Shown: in pieces, positions 46,011 to 53,435 of the stretch
Numbering within the stretch: position 1 is the stretch's first letter
Layout of the letters: every line of letters starts with the position of its first letter
Origin: Cellulomonas avistercoris
GTDB lineage: Bacteria > Actinomycetota > Actinomycetes > Actinomycetales > Cellulomonadaceae
Assembly (NCBI RefSeq): GCF_014836445.1
Contig: NZ_JACSQV010000001.1
Coordinates: 418,149 to 482,148 of the forward strand
Direction: 5' to 3'
DNA: 64,000 bases
Notes under the pieces: model-generated
The model's database searches: none
What the model was told of the DNA's origin: nothing
Seen by the model: the letters and a program-made list of their open reading frames with translations, nothing else
Made by a program: the position numbers and the translations under genes

Positions 46011-46936
46011 CCGACCAGCCGCAACCCGCCGGCCGTCCGAGGACGACGGCGCACCGGGCCGGGCGGCACGTGCTCGCCCGGCGGCGAGAACGGCAGCACG
46101 ACGTCCGCCGACGTGGGGACGGCGGCGCTGCCGCGACCCGTGCGGCGCACCTGCACCTCGCACGAGCGCAGGCGCCCGTCCCCCTCGCCTGCACCCGACC
46201 ACCGGGCCGGGCCGGCGTCGAGCACGACGGCGGCACCGGGCCACGGCGCGGTGGTCAGGAGCGCGGCGCCGCGCTCACGGGCACGTGCGGACAGCCGGCG
46301 CCGGTCGGCGTCCGCGAGCGGCGTGTCCGGCCCCACGAGCACGACGTCGATCCCGTCGATCAGCGCGGCCAGCACGAGGGCGGCGTCGGCTCCGGGGTCG
46401 GGGACGAGCGCGAACCGCGCGAGGTCGACGCCCGCCTGCGCGGCGGCGAGCAGCCCGAGCCGCGGCTGCCCGACGGCGACCGCCCACGCCCCGGACGCGC
46501 ACGCGTGCGCGAGGACGCCGAGCGCCAGCGACGTGGACCCGAGCACCGAGGTGGTCGCGCCGCGCCGCAGCCCGTCGGGCATCAGGTCGGCCAGCTGCGG
46601 CGGCACGGGCAGCGGTGGGCGCTCGCTGGTGAGCAGGGACGTGCGCCGGGGCGCGGCGGTCGTGGCGGCCGACAGGGGCGGGACGTCGGGCGCCGGAACG
46701 GTCGGGACGGGCGTCCCGGGACGCGCGTCGTCCAGGACGTCGAGCGTGCCGAGCACGCCCGTCCCCTCGAACGACGCCGGAGCGCCCGTCGCGGCCCGCA
46801 TCGTCGAGCCCCCCGTGCTCGACGACCCCGGGGTGGACGTCCCCGTCAGCACCGAGCGCGCTCCGGTGCGACGTTCGGCTGCCGCGAGCGCCGCGCGCGC
46901 CCGCGCGGCCCGCTCCACGGTGCTCGTCCCCGTCAC
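46007..46936 (-). CDS. imuA: Mutasome accessory protein ImuA
   Basis: A 309-residue RecA-like accessory protein. The first 100 residues are Pro/Ala/Thr-rich and probably disordered. The core is LPDGLRRGATTSVLGSTSLALGVLAHACASGAW in the position of the RecA P-loop region but without an intact Walker A, as in actinobacterial ImuA'. It stands first in the SOS mutasome operon, 94 bp downstream of a perfect LexA box. Confidence 0.85.
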   Translation of the reverse strand: MTGTSTVERAARARAALAAAERRTGARSVLTGTSTPGSSSTGGSTMRAATGAPASFEGTGVLGTLDVLDDARPGTPVPTVPAPDVPPLSAATTAAPRRTSLLTSERPPLPVPPQLADLMPDGLRRGATTSVLGSTSLALGVLAHACASGAWAVAVGQPRLGLLAAAQAGVDLARFALVPDPGADAALVLAALIDGIDVVLVGPDTPLADADRRRLSARARERGAALLTTAPWPGAAVVLDAGPARWSGAGEGDGRLRSCEVQVRRTGRGSAAVPTSADVVLPFSPPGEHVPPGPVRRRPRTAGGLRLVG

Positions 46937-47030
46937 GCCACTCCGCCCTTCGCTCGCCTTGCGTTGCCACCGGGACGTCTTTCACCGGTGGGTGCAGCCG
47001 ACGACGACCGATGCGCCGGACCGACGTCGA

Positions 47031-47046
47031 TCGAACACATGTTCGA
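47031..47046. promoter_or_regulatory. LexA (SOS) box of the imuA-imuB-dnaE2 operon
   Basis: TCGAACACATGTTCGA fits TCGAAC-N4-GTTCGA perfectly, and the inner ACAT-GT extends the palindrome to AACACATGTT-like symmetry. It lies 94 bp before the imuA start in a 300-bp gap. The remainder of the gap holds the ArsR-type promoter region and no gene. Confidence 0.85.
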
Positions 47047-47194
47047 TCATGTCAGTAGACGCCGACACCGAGGGGGTGTCAAACCGTCTGCGGAGCCGGC
47101 CGCGACGTCGCGCGGCCGCCCGCCCGCCGTTCACCCGTCCGGGCGTGGTCGAAGTGAGGCGGACCACGCGACGCCGACCTTCACCCCGGAGCGC

Positions 47195-47200
47195 TAGCAT
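47195..47200 (+). promoter_or_regulatory. -10 box upstream of the ArsR-type gene
   Basis: TAGCAT fits TANNNT. With a transcript start near 47206, the inverted repeat at 47203-47216 would cover the start site, and the GTG at 47237 would have a 30-nt leader with GGAG. Confidence 0.4.
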
Positions 47201-47202
47201 TT

Positions 47203-47216
47203 GATGGTTTCATCAC
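47203..47216. promoter_or_regulatory. Candidate ArsR-type operator
   Basis: TGATG-GTTT-CATCA is a perfect 5-bp inverted repeat with a 4-bp spacer. It sits just downstream of the TAGCAT box, where an autoregulating ArsR-family repressor would block transcription of itself and the SulP transporter. Confidence 0.45.
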
Positions 47217-47236
47217 ACCGTCATCCCGGAGACCTC

Positions 47237-47599
47237 GTGCCCCTGCACGCCCTCGGTGTCGACCGTCCTCTCGCGGACGTCAAGGCCGACCTCTTCAAGG
47301 CCCTCGCCCACCCGGTGCGGGTGCGCACCCTGGAGCTCCTCGTCGTGCGCGACCGGCAGGTCAGCGAGCTGCTCGCCGAGCTCGGCCTCGAGGCGTCGCA
47401 CCTGTCCCAGCACCTGGCGGTGCTCCGACGGGCCGGGGTCGTGACCGCGCACCGCTCCGGCAACGCCGTGCACTACGCGCTCGCGCTGCCCGCCGTCGCC
47501 GAGATGCTCGCGGCCGCCCGCACCGTCCTCGTCGACGCGGCGACGCGCCACCGGGACCGGCTCGACGAGACATCCCCCACCACCGACACCACCGCCTGA
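47237..47599 (+). CDS. ArsR/SmtB-family transcriptional regulator
   Basis: A 120-residue winged-helix repressor. KALAHPVRVRTLELL and VSELLAELGLEASHLSQHLAVLRRAGVV form the helix-turn-helix. There are no Cys and no metal-binding ELCVCD motif, so it is not a classical metal sensor. I chose the GTG with GGAG 6 nt upstream. An ATG at 47204 and a TTG at 47201 are in frame but lie within the -10/operator area. It ends 1 bp before the SulP transporter gene, so it is co-transcribed and probably controls it. Confidence 0.85.
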   Translation: MPLHALGVDRPLADVKADLFKALAHPVRVRTLELLVVRDRQVSELLAELGLEASHLSQHLAVLRRAGVVTAHRSGNAVHYALALPAVAEMLAAARTVLVDAATRHRDRLDETSPTTDTTA

Positions 47600-47600
47600 C

Positions 47601-49313
47601 ATGAGCCTCGACACCTTCGTCCCGGCCGCCCGGCGACGCCTGCTCGCGCTCGCCCCGCGACGTTCCGACTACGCCGACCTGCCGCGCTCGTGGCGGCACG
47701 ACCTGCTCGCCGGGCTCACCGTCGCGATCGTCGCGCTGCCGCTCGCCCTCGGGTTCGGCGTCTCCTCCGGGCTCGGCGCCGCCGCCGGGCTCGTCACCGC
47801 CGTCGTCGCCGGCGCCGTCGCCGCGGTGCTCGGCGGCTCGCACCTGCAGGTCAGCGGGCCCACGGGCGCCATGGCGGTCGTGCTGCTGCCCGTCGTCGCC
47901 CGCCACGGCACCGAGGCCGTGCCGATCGTCGCGATCATGGCCGGCGGCCTGGTCGTGCTCGCCGGCGTCCTGGGCATCGGCCGCCTCGTCGCCTACATCC
48001 CCTGGCCCGTCGTCGAGGGGTTCACGTGCGGCATCGGCGTCGTGATCGCGCTCCAGCAGGTGCCCCTGGCGCTCGACACGCCACGCGCGGAGGGCGAGAA
48101 CGCGGGCCTCGTCGCGCTGCGCACCATCGGCGGCACCGACTGGTCGCAGGCCGTCGTGCCGCTCGCCCTGGTCGCCCTGGTCGTCGCCGTCATGATCGTC
48201 CTGCCCCGGCTGCACAAGGGCACACCCGCCTCCCTGGTGGCCGTCGTGCTCGCCACGCTCGTCGCCGAGGTCGCCGGGCTCGACGTCGACCGCATCGGCG
48301 TCCTGCCCGACACCCTGCCCGGCCCGCACCTGCCGGTCGTCGACGTGGCCACCACCAGCGCGCTGTTCTCCGCCGCCCTGGCGGTGGCCGCCCTCGCCGC
48401 CCTGGAGTCGCTGCTGTCCGCGCGCGTCGCCGACGGCATGGCCGACGACATCGAGCGCACCCGGCCCAACCGCGAGCTGTTCGGCCAGGGTGCGGCGAAC
48501 GTCGCGTCGGGCCTGTTCGGCGGACTGCCCGCGACCGGGGCGATCGCCCGCACCGCCGTCAACGTGCGCGCCGGCGGGCGCACCCGCGTCGCCGCCCTCA
48601 CGCACGCCCTCGTGCTGGCCGCGATCATCTACCTCGCCGCACCCCTGGTCGGGCGCATCCCGCTGTCCGTGCTGGCCGGGGTGCTGCTCGTCACCGCCGC
48701 CCGCATGGTCGACCTGCCGACCGCGCGCGCGATCTGCCGGTCCGGGCGCTCCGGTGCGCTCGTGTTCTGCGTGACGCTCGCGGTGACGGTCGTGTTCGAC
48801 CTCGTCATGGCCGTCGAGGTGGGGGTCGCCGTGGCGGCCGTCATGGCGCTGCGCGCGATGGCCCGCAGCAGCGGTCTGCACCGCGAGCCGATGCCGGAGG
48901 AGGCGCAGGAGTCCCAGGAGCAGCTCACCGCGGACGCCGGGCGCACCCTGCTGGACGAGCACATCGCGGTCTACCGCATCGACGGCGCGCTGTTCTTCGC
49001 CGACGTGCGCCGGTTCCTCGACGAGCTCGCGCTGGTCAGCGACGTGCGCGTCGTCGTGCTGCGGCTGGGCAACGTGCGCATGCTCGACGCGAGCGGCGCC
49101 AACGCGCTCGTCGAGATCATCGAGGACCTGCGCCGGCGCGGCATCGTCGTCCTGCTCAAGGGGCTGCGACCCGAGCACCGGCAGCTCGCGGAGAGCCTCG
49201 GCGTCATCGCCGCGCTCGCCGACGAGCGACACCTGTTCGACGACCTGGACGACGCGCTCGCGCACGCCCGCGCGCACGTGCGCCGGTCCCTGCGCACCGC
49301 CAGGATGGGCTGA
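47601..49313 (+). CDS. SulP family anion transporter with STAS domain
   Basis: A 570-residue inner-membrane anion transporter (SLC26/SulP). About ten to twelve membrane helices (residues 35-430) include the signature LPLALGFGVSSGLGAAAGL and SGPTGAMAVVLLPV. A cytoplasmic STAS domain (about residues 450-560) has VRMLDASGANALVEI. Substrates of the family are sulfate, bicarbonate or other anions, and the exact one is unknown. The coupled ArsR-type regulator, 1 bp upstream, is a common pairing. Confidence 0.92.
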   Translation: MSLDTFVPAARRRLLALAPRRSDYADLPRSWRHDLLAGLTVAIVALPLALGFGVSSGLGAAAGLVTAVVAGAVAAVLGGSHLQVSGPTGAMAVVLLPVVARHGTEAVPIVAIMAGGLVVLAGVLGIGRLVAYIPWPVVEGFTCGIGVVIALQQVPLALDTPRAEGENAGLVALRTIGGTDWSQAVVPLALVALVVAVMIVLPRLHKGTPASLVAVVLATLVAEVAGLDVDRIGVLPDTLPGPHLPVVDVATTSALFSAALAVAALAALESLLSARVADGMADDIERTRPNRELFGQGAANVASGLFGGLPATGAIARTAVNVRAGGRTRVAALTHALVLAAIIYLAAPLVGRIPLSVLAGVLLVTAARMVDLPTARAICRSGRSGALVFCVTLAVTVVFDLVMAVEVGVAVAAVMALRAMARSSGLHREPMPEEAQESQEQLTADAGRTLLDEHIAVYRIDGALFFADVRRFLDELALVSDVRVVVLRLGNVRMLDASGANALVEIIEDLRRRGIVVLLKGLRPEHRQLAESLGVIAALADERHLFDDLDDALAHARAHVRRSLRTARMG

Positions 49314-49353
49314 CCCCCCGGCGACCGGCGCCGGGCCGTCGACGGAGGTCGCC

Positions 49354-49896
49354 GTGGCAACGTCCCTCACCCGTCCGGTCGCTCCCGAGCCCTACGCGCT
49401 GCTGCCCCCCGTGCCGTCCTTCACGATCACGAGCGCCGACTGGGTGCACGGCGCCCCGGTCCCCGACGTGCACACCCACACCGACGCCGGGCAGGACGTC
49501 TCGCCGCAGCTGTCGTGGTCCGGGTTCCCCGAGGGGACTGCAGGGTTCGCGGTCAACGTCTTCGACCCCGACGCGCCGGGCGTCGCGGGCTGGTGGCACT
49601 GGACGGTGCTGGGCCTGCGCCCGGACGTCACGTCGCTCGACCGCGACGCCGGCCGCCCCGACGGCTCGGGCCTGCCGGCCGGCGCGTTCCACCTGCGCGG
49701 CGACGACGGTGTGGCGGGGTAGGTCGGCAGCGCCCCGCCCCCGGGCGACCAGGTGCACCGCTACTACGTCGCCGTGCACGCGCTGGACACCGCGGACCTC
49801 GGCCTGACGCCGGACACGCCCCCCGGTGCCGCGAGCTGCGCGCTCGTGTTCCACACGCTCGCACGCGCCGTCCTCATGGGCACCTACCAGCGCTGA
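49354..49896 (+). pseudogene. PEBP/YbhB-family protein interrupted by an in-frame TAG
   Basis: Phosphatidylethanolamine-binding-like (YbhB/YbcL) protein. GTG start after GGAGG. The first 122 residues include DVSPQLSWSGFPEGTAGFAVNVFDPDAP and WWHWTVLGL. A TAG at 49720-49722 follows GDDGVAG, yet the same frame goes on with VGSAPPPGDQVHRYYVAVHALD to a TGA at 49894-49896, a normal family end. The family usually has Gly-Tyr at the TAG, so a TAC/TAT-to-TAG change is likely. The gene is inactivated unless the stop is read through or is a sequencing error. Confidence 0.8.
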
Positions 49897-49930
49897 CGCC
49901 CCCGCCACGGCGTCCCGGCACGTCGCCGGG

Positions 49931-49936
49931 TAGCCT
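49931..49936 (+). promoter_or_regulatory. -10 box of leaderless YbaK-type gene
   Basis: TAGCCT ends 7 nt before the ATG at 49944, with no Shine-Dalgarno element between. Confidence 0.4.
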
Positions 49937-49943
49937 GCCGCGC

Positions 49944-50516
49944 ATGACCACCACGCTCGGGACGCTCACCTGGGAGCGCGCCGTCGACCGTCCGGACCTG
50001 CTGGCCACGGCCACGCACGCCATGATCAGCGGGTGGGCCGCCGTCGATCCGGAGGTCGCCGACGCCGTGCTCGTCGCCGCCATCGACCCCGAGCTCGCCG
50101 ACACCGCGGCCATGACCGACGCCTACGCGCTGCCGCTGTCGGCGTCGGTCAACTGCGTCCTCGTCGCCGGCCGGCGGGCCGGTGAGGAGCGGACCGCCGC
50201 GTGCCTCGTGCGGGCCACGACGCGAGCGGACGTCAACAACGCGGTCAAGCGCCTGCTCGACGTCCGCAAGGCGTCGTTCCTGCCGATGGATCGCGCGACG
50301 GCCGAGTCGCAGATGGAGTACGGCGGCATCACGCCGCTCGGCCTGCCCGCGGGGTACCGGGTGCTGGCCGACGCCGGTGTGGCCGACGACGACCCGCACG
50401 CCGGGGGCACCGTCATCATCGGCAGCGGCGTGCGCCGCTCGAAGATCGCGCTGCCCGGTGCGCTGCTGGTGCGTGCCCCCGGCGTCGAGGTGGTCGAGGG
50501 GCTCGCGATCGGCTGA
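49944..50516 (+). CDS. YbaK/prolyl-tRNA editing-domain protein
   Basis: A 190-residue member of the YbaK/ProX aminoacyl-tRNA deacylase superfamily, which removes misacylated amino acids from tRNA. Motifs: NAVKRLLDVRKASFLPMDRA, the conserved MEYGGITPLGLPAGY and VIIGSGVRRSKIALPG. The Lys of VRKASF is the expected key residue. There is no ribosome-binding site, and TAGCCT ends 7 nt before the ATG, suggesting a leaderless transcript. Confidence 0.85.
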   Translation: MTTTLGTLTWERAVDRPDLLATATHAMISGWAAVDPEVADAVLVAAIDPELADTAAMTDAYALPLSASVNCVLVAGRRAGEERTAACLVRATTRADVNNAVKRLLDVRKASFLPMDRATAESQMEYGGITPLGLPAGYRVLADAGVADDDPHAGGTVIIGSGVRRSKIALPGALLVRAPGVEVVEGLAIG

Positions 50517-50561
50517 GGACCGCGGCGTACCCGGCTCCCCTGAGGCCGTCCGAGCTCCGCA

Positions 50562-50568
50562 GTAGCCT
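50562..50568 (+). promoter_or_regulatory. -10 box of leaderless AlkZ-like gene
   Basis: TAGCCT with a similar context (AGTAGCCTCGAGC-ATG) to the YbaK-type gene. No Shine-Dalgarno element is visible. Confidence 0.35.
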
Positions 50569-50573
50569 CGAGC

Positions 50574-51650
50574 ATGACCGCCGTCCGGTGGCCCGGTGCG
50601 CTCGCGTGGCGCCTGGGCCGGCACCACCTGGAGCCCTCGGCGACGACGTCCGTCGCCGACGTCGTCGCGGACCTCGGCGCCGTCGCGGCCCAGCTGGACC
50701 CGTCGGCCGCCGAGCTGGGCGTGCGTACCCGGTTGCGCGACTCACGACCGGGCGACGTCGACCGCGCGCTGGCGGACGGCTCCCTGGTGCGGACGTTCGC
50801 GTTCCGGGGGGCCACCCACCTCATGACCCCGGAGCAGGCAGCCGTGCACCTGGCGCTGCGGGCCTCGACGCGCATGTGGGAGCGGTCGTCGTGGCAGGAG
50901 TACTACCGGCTCGCCCCCGGCGACTGGCCGGCGCTCGGGGTGGCGGTGCACGAGGCGCTGGCACCGGGCCCGCTGACGCGCACGGACCTGGCCGCAGCCG
51001 TGACCGCGCACCCTGCGTACCGTCACCTCGGGACCGCGTTCACCGACCCCCAGGCGACCTTCCTCAAGGCGCTCGCGTGGCAGGGTGTCCTGAGCCTGGG
51101 TCCGGGCGGTGGCCCGCTGACGCTGCAGGCGCTCGGCACGAACCCGCGCTGGACGGGACTGCCGGACGTCGACGAGGCTGGCCCACGCGCGGTCGAGGCG
51201 TACCTGCACACCTACGGGCCGGCGACGCCGGAGCACCTGCGCTACTGGCTCACGCAGGGGCTCGGCGTGCGTTTCTCCGCCGTCCGCGGCTGGCTCCGTG
51301 CGCTCGGCGACCGCGTGAGCCGCGTCGACGTCGACGACGAGCCGATGCTCGTCCTGCGTGACGACGTCCCGGCCCTGGCCGCCTCGGCCCCGACGGACGT
51401 CGTGCGGCTGCTCCCCCAGTACGACCAGTGGGTCCTGGGCCCGGGCACCGCAGACATCCACGTCGTGCCGGCGGACCTGCGAGCCGCCGTGAGCCGCGGT
51501 GCGCGCGTCGTGGTCGTCGGCGGCGTCGTGGCGGGCACGTGGACGATCACGGACGGGACCGTCGTCGTCACGTGGCGGCCGGGCACCGACCCTCGGGACG
51601 GCGACGTCGTCGCCGAGGTCGACCGTCTCGCCGGGCTGCTGGGGCGCTAG
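50574..51650 (+). CDS. AlkZ-like winged-helix DNA-binding protein (HTH_42)
   Basis: A 358-residue protein of the winged-helix superfamily that includes the DNA glycosylases AlkZ and AlkX. Characteristic segments are LVRTFAFRGATHLMTPE, FLKALAWQGVLSLG and LLPQYDQWVLG. Whether it is a glycosylase or only a DNA-binding protein cannot be decided, because the catalytic QxQ motif of AlkZ is not clearly seen near the N-terminus. TAGCCT ends 5 nt before the ATG (leaderless type). Confidence 0.8.
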   Translation: MTAVRWPGALAWRLGRHHLEPSATTSVADVVADLGAVAAQLDPSAAELGVRTRLRDSRPGDVDRALADGSLVRTFAFRGATHLMTPEQAAVHLALRASTRMWERSSWQEYYRLAPGDWPALGVAVHEALAPGPLTRTDLAAAVTAHPAYRHLGTAFTDPQATFLKALAWQGVLSLGPGGGPLTLQALGTNPRWTGLPDVDEAGPRAVEAYLHTYGPATPEHLRYWLTQGLGVRFSAVRGWLRALGDRVSRVDVDDEPMLVLRDDVPALAASAPTDVVRLLPQYDQWVLGPGTADIHVVPADLRAAVSRGARVVVVGGVVAGTWTITDGTVVVTWRPGTDPRDGDVVAEVDRLAGLLGR

Positions 51651-51686
51651 CGTGCAGGAAGGACTCGATCCACGCGGAGGAGCGAC

Positions 51687-51796
51687 ATGGCCGACCGACA
51701 GCCCGAGCTGCTCGTGCACATGATCGAGGAGTACCGCGCCACCTGGGGCACGCCGACCTGCTGCGCGAGCGGATCGACGGTCGCATCGGCCAGTGA
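51687..51796 (+). pseudogene. Small ORF with probable frameshift
   Basis: An ATG preceded by the strong ribosome-binding site GGAGGAG starts MADRQPELLVHMIEEYRATWG. In frame it then continues with Cys/Ser/Pro-rich, non-coding-looking sequence to 51941, but a one-base shift at about 51748 gives HADLLRERIDGRIGQ and a stop at 51796, the composition of a real helical protein of about 36 residues. I favour a small protein with a frameshift. No family is recognised. The rest of the gap to 51937 holds nothing clear. Confidence 0.45.
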
Positions 51797-51937
51797 CCGC
51801 GGCCGTCGGCGGGCGGCGCGGCAGGCGCGCCCGGCCGACGCGAGCACGACGCCCGGTGCGATGCTGGCGCCTGCGCCGGGCGTGGCGGCCTCGACGGTCC
51901 CGCGACCGGCCCGCCCACGACACCCAGGAGATCCACG

Positions 51938-52564
51938 ATGACGACACCGCTGCACGTGCCCGCCGTCCCCTTCGCGCTGGTGCCCTCGGCCGGCTCCGCG
52001 TGGGTGGTGGACGCCGTGCCGGGCACCGTGCGGGTGACCGCGCCGCCGCGCACCGACGTCTTCCTCGACCCGCGCGACGGCATCTCGTCCGACTCGGAGG
52101 GCGTCCTCAACGCCCCCACGCTGCTGGGCACCCCGCCGGCGGGCGACTTCCAGCTGACCGCGCGCGTCACGGTCGACTTCGCCGCGACGTTCGACGCCGG
52201 GGTGCTGCTGCTGCACGTCGACGACCGGCACTGGGGCAAGCTCTGCTTCGAGTACTCGCCCGACGGCGTCCCGCTCATCGTCTCCGTCGTCACGCGCGGC
52301 GTCTCGGACGACGCCAACGGGTTCGCGGTCGACGGCAACCAGGTGTGGCTGCGCGTGTCGCGCATCGGCGGGGCGTACGCGTACCACGCGTCGCTCGACG
52401 GCACGCGCTGGTCGCTGGTCCGGCACTTCGCGCTGGACGACCCGCAGGGTGTGGTGACGGTCGGCTTCGAGGGTCAGTCCCCCACGGGCGACGGGTGCGC
52501 GGTGACGTTCGACCGGATCGGCTTCACGCCGACCCGCCTGGGCGACCTGCGCGACGGGTCCTGA
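51938..52564 (+). CDS. DUF1349 domain protein
   Basis: A 208-residue concanavalin-like beta-sandwich protein of the DUF1349 family, with DFQLTARVTVDFAATFDAGVLLLHVDDRHWGKLCFEYS and WLRVSRIGGAYAYHASLDGTRW. No signal peptide. Family members are thought to bind or modify carbohydrates, and the function here is unknown. The preceding long frame (to 51941) would overlap its ATG by 4 bp, but that frame looks non-coding. Confidence 0.85.
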   Translation: MTTPLHVPAVPFALVPSAGSAWVVDAVPGTVRVTAPPRTDVFLDPRDGISSDSEGVLNAPTLLGTPPAGDFQLTARVTVDFAATFDAGVLLLHVDDRHWGKLCFEYSPDGVPLIVSVVTRGVSDDANGFAVDGNQVWLRVSRIGGAYAYHASLDGTRWSLVRHFALDDPQGVVTVGFEGQSPTGDGCAVTFDRIGFTPTRLGDLRDGS

Positions 52565-52588
52565 GCGTCGGGCGGCCCGGGTGCTCGC

Positions 52589-53428
52589 TCAGACCCGGGT
52601 CGCCCAGAACGCCACGGCCGCGGCCGCCGCGACGTTGAGGGAGTCGACTCCCCCGGCCATCGGGATGCGCACGGTCAGGTCGCCCGCGGCGAGCGTCGCG
52701 GGCTTGAGCCCGTCCCCCTCGGCCCCGAGGACCAGCGCGAGACGCTCGGGAGGGTGCGCCACCAGGTCGTCGAGCGACACCGCGTCGTCGGACAGCGCGA
52801 GCGACGCGGTGACGAACCCGGCCTCGCGCAGCGTCGTCACGCCCTCGGGCCAGGGCTCGATGCGGGTCCACGGCACCTGGAAGACCGCCCCCATCGACAC
52901 GCGCACCGCACGTCGGTACAGCGGGTCGGCGCAGCGGGGCGTCACGAGGACGGCTTCGACGCCCAGAGCCGCGGCGGACCGGAAGGCGGCGCCGACGTTC
53001 GTGTGGTCGACCAGGTCCTCGAGCACCGCGACCCGGCGGGCACCGGTGCCGCCGCGCGCCGACGCGAGGACGTCGGCGACCGCCGGGAGGTCCGGGCGGT
53101 GCATGGCCGCGAGCGCGCCGCGGTGCACGTGGAAGCCCGTGATGGCCTCGAGCACGGGGTCCTCGGCGACGTGCACGGGGACGGTGCCGTCGACGGGCGA
53201 GGCCGCGAGCATCTCCGCCACGGCGGGCAGCCACCGTGGCGCCAGCAGCACGGACCGGGGGCGGTGCCCCGCCTGCAGCGCACGGGCCAGGACCGTCGAG
53301 CTCTCGGCGATGTACAGGCCGTTCGCGGACTCGACCCGAGTACGCAGCGCCACGTCGGTGAGCCCGACGTAGTCGGTCAACCGGGGGTCGTCGCGGTCGG
53401 TGACGGGCTGGACGTCGGGGTGGAGCAC
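52589..53428 (-). CDS. SpoU-type RNA 2'-O-methyltransferase
   Basis: A 279-residue SPOUT-class methyltransferase. An N-terminal substrate-binding domain (YIAESSTVLARAL) precedes the trefoil-knot domain with LEDLVDHTNVGAAFRSAAALG, LVLGAEGDGL and RIPMAGGVDSLNVAAAAAV, the last being the SAM-binding knot. It methylates ribose in rRNA or tRNA, exact site unknown. The GTG at 53428 is 7 bp after the MFS transporter stop on the same strand. Confidence 0.9.
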   Translation of the reverse strand: MLHPDVQPVTDRDDPRLTDYVGLTDVALRTRVESANGLYIAESSTVLARALQAGHRPRSVLLAPRWLPAVAEMLAASPVDGTVPVHVAEDPVLEAITGFHVHRGALAAMHRPDLPAVADVLASARGGTGARRVAVLEDLVDHTNVGAAFRSAAALGVEAVLVTPRCADPLYRRAVRVSMGAVFQVPWTRIEPWPEGVTTLREAGFVTASLALSDDAVSLDDLVAHPPERLALVLGAEGDGLKPATLAAGDLTVRIPMAGGVDSLNVAAAAAVAFWATRV

Positions 53429-53435
53429 GCGTCCA

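Noticed and set aside
51687..51941. 84-residue protein overlapping the DUF1349 start by 4 bp
   Set aside because: After about 21 residues the composition is Pro/Arg/Ala-rich and codon use loses the regional third-position bias, so the ATGA overlap is probably accidental.
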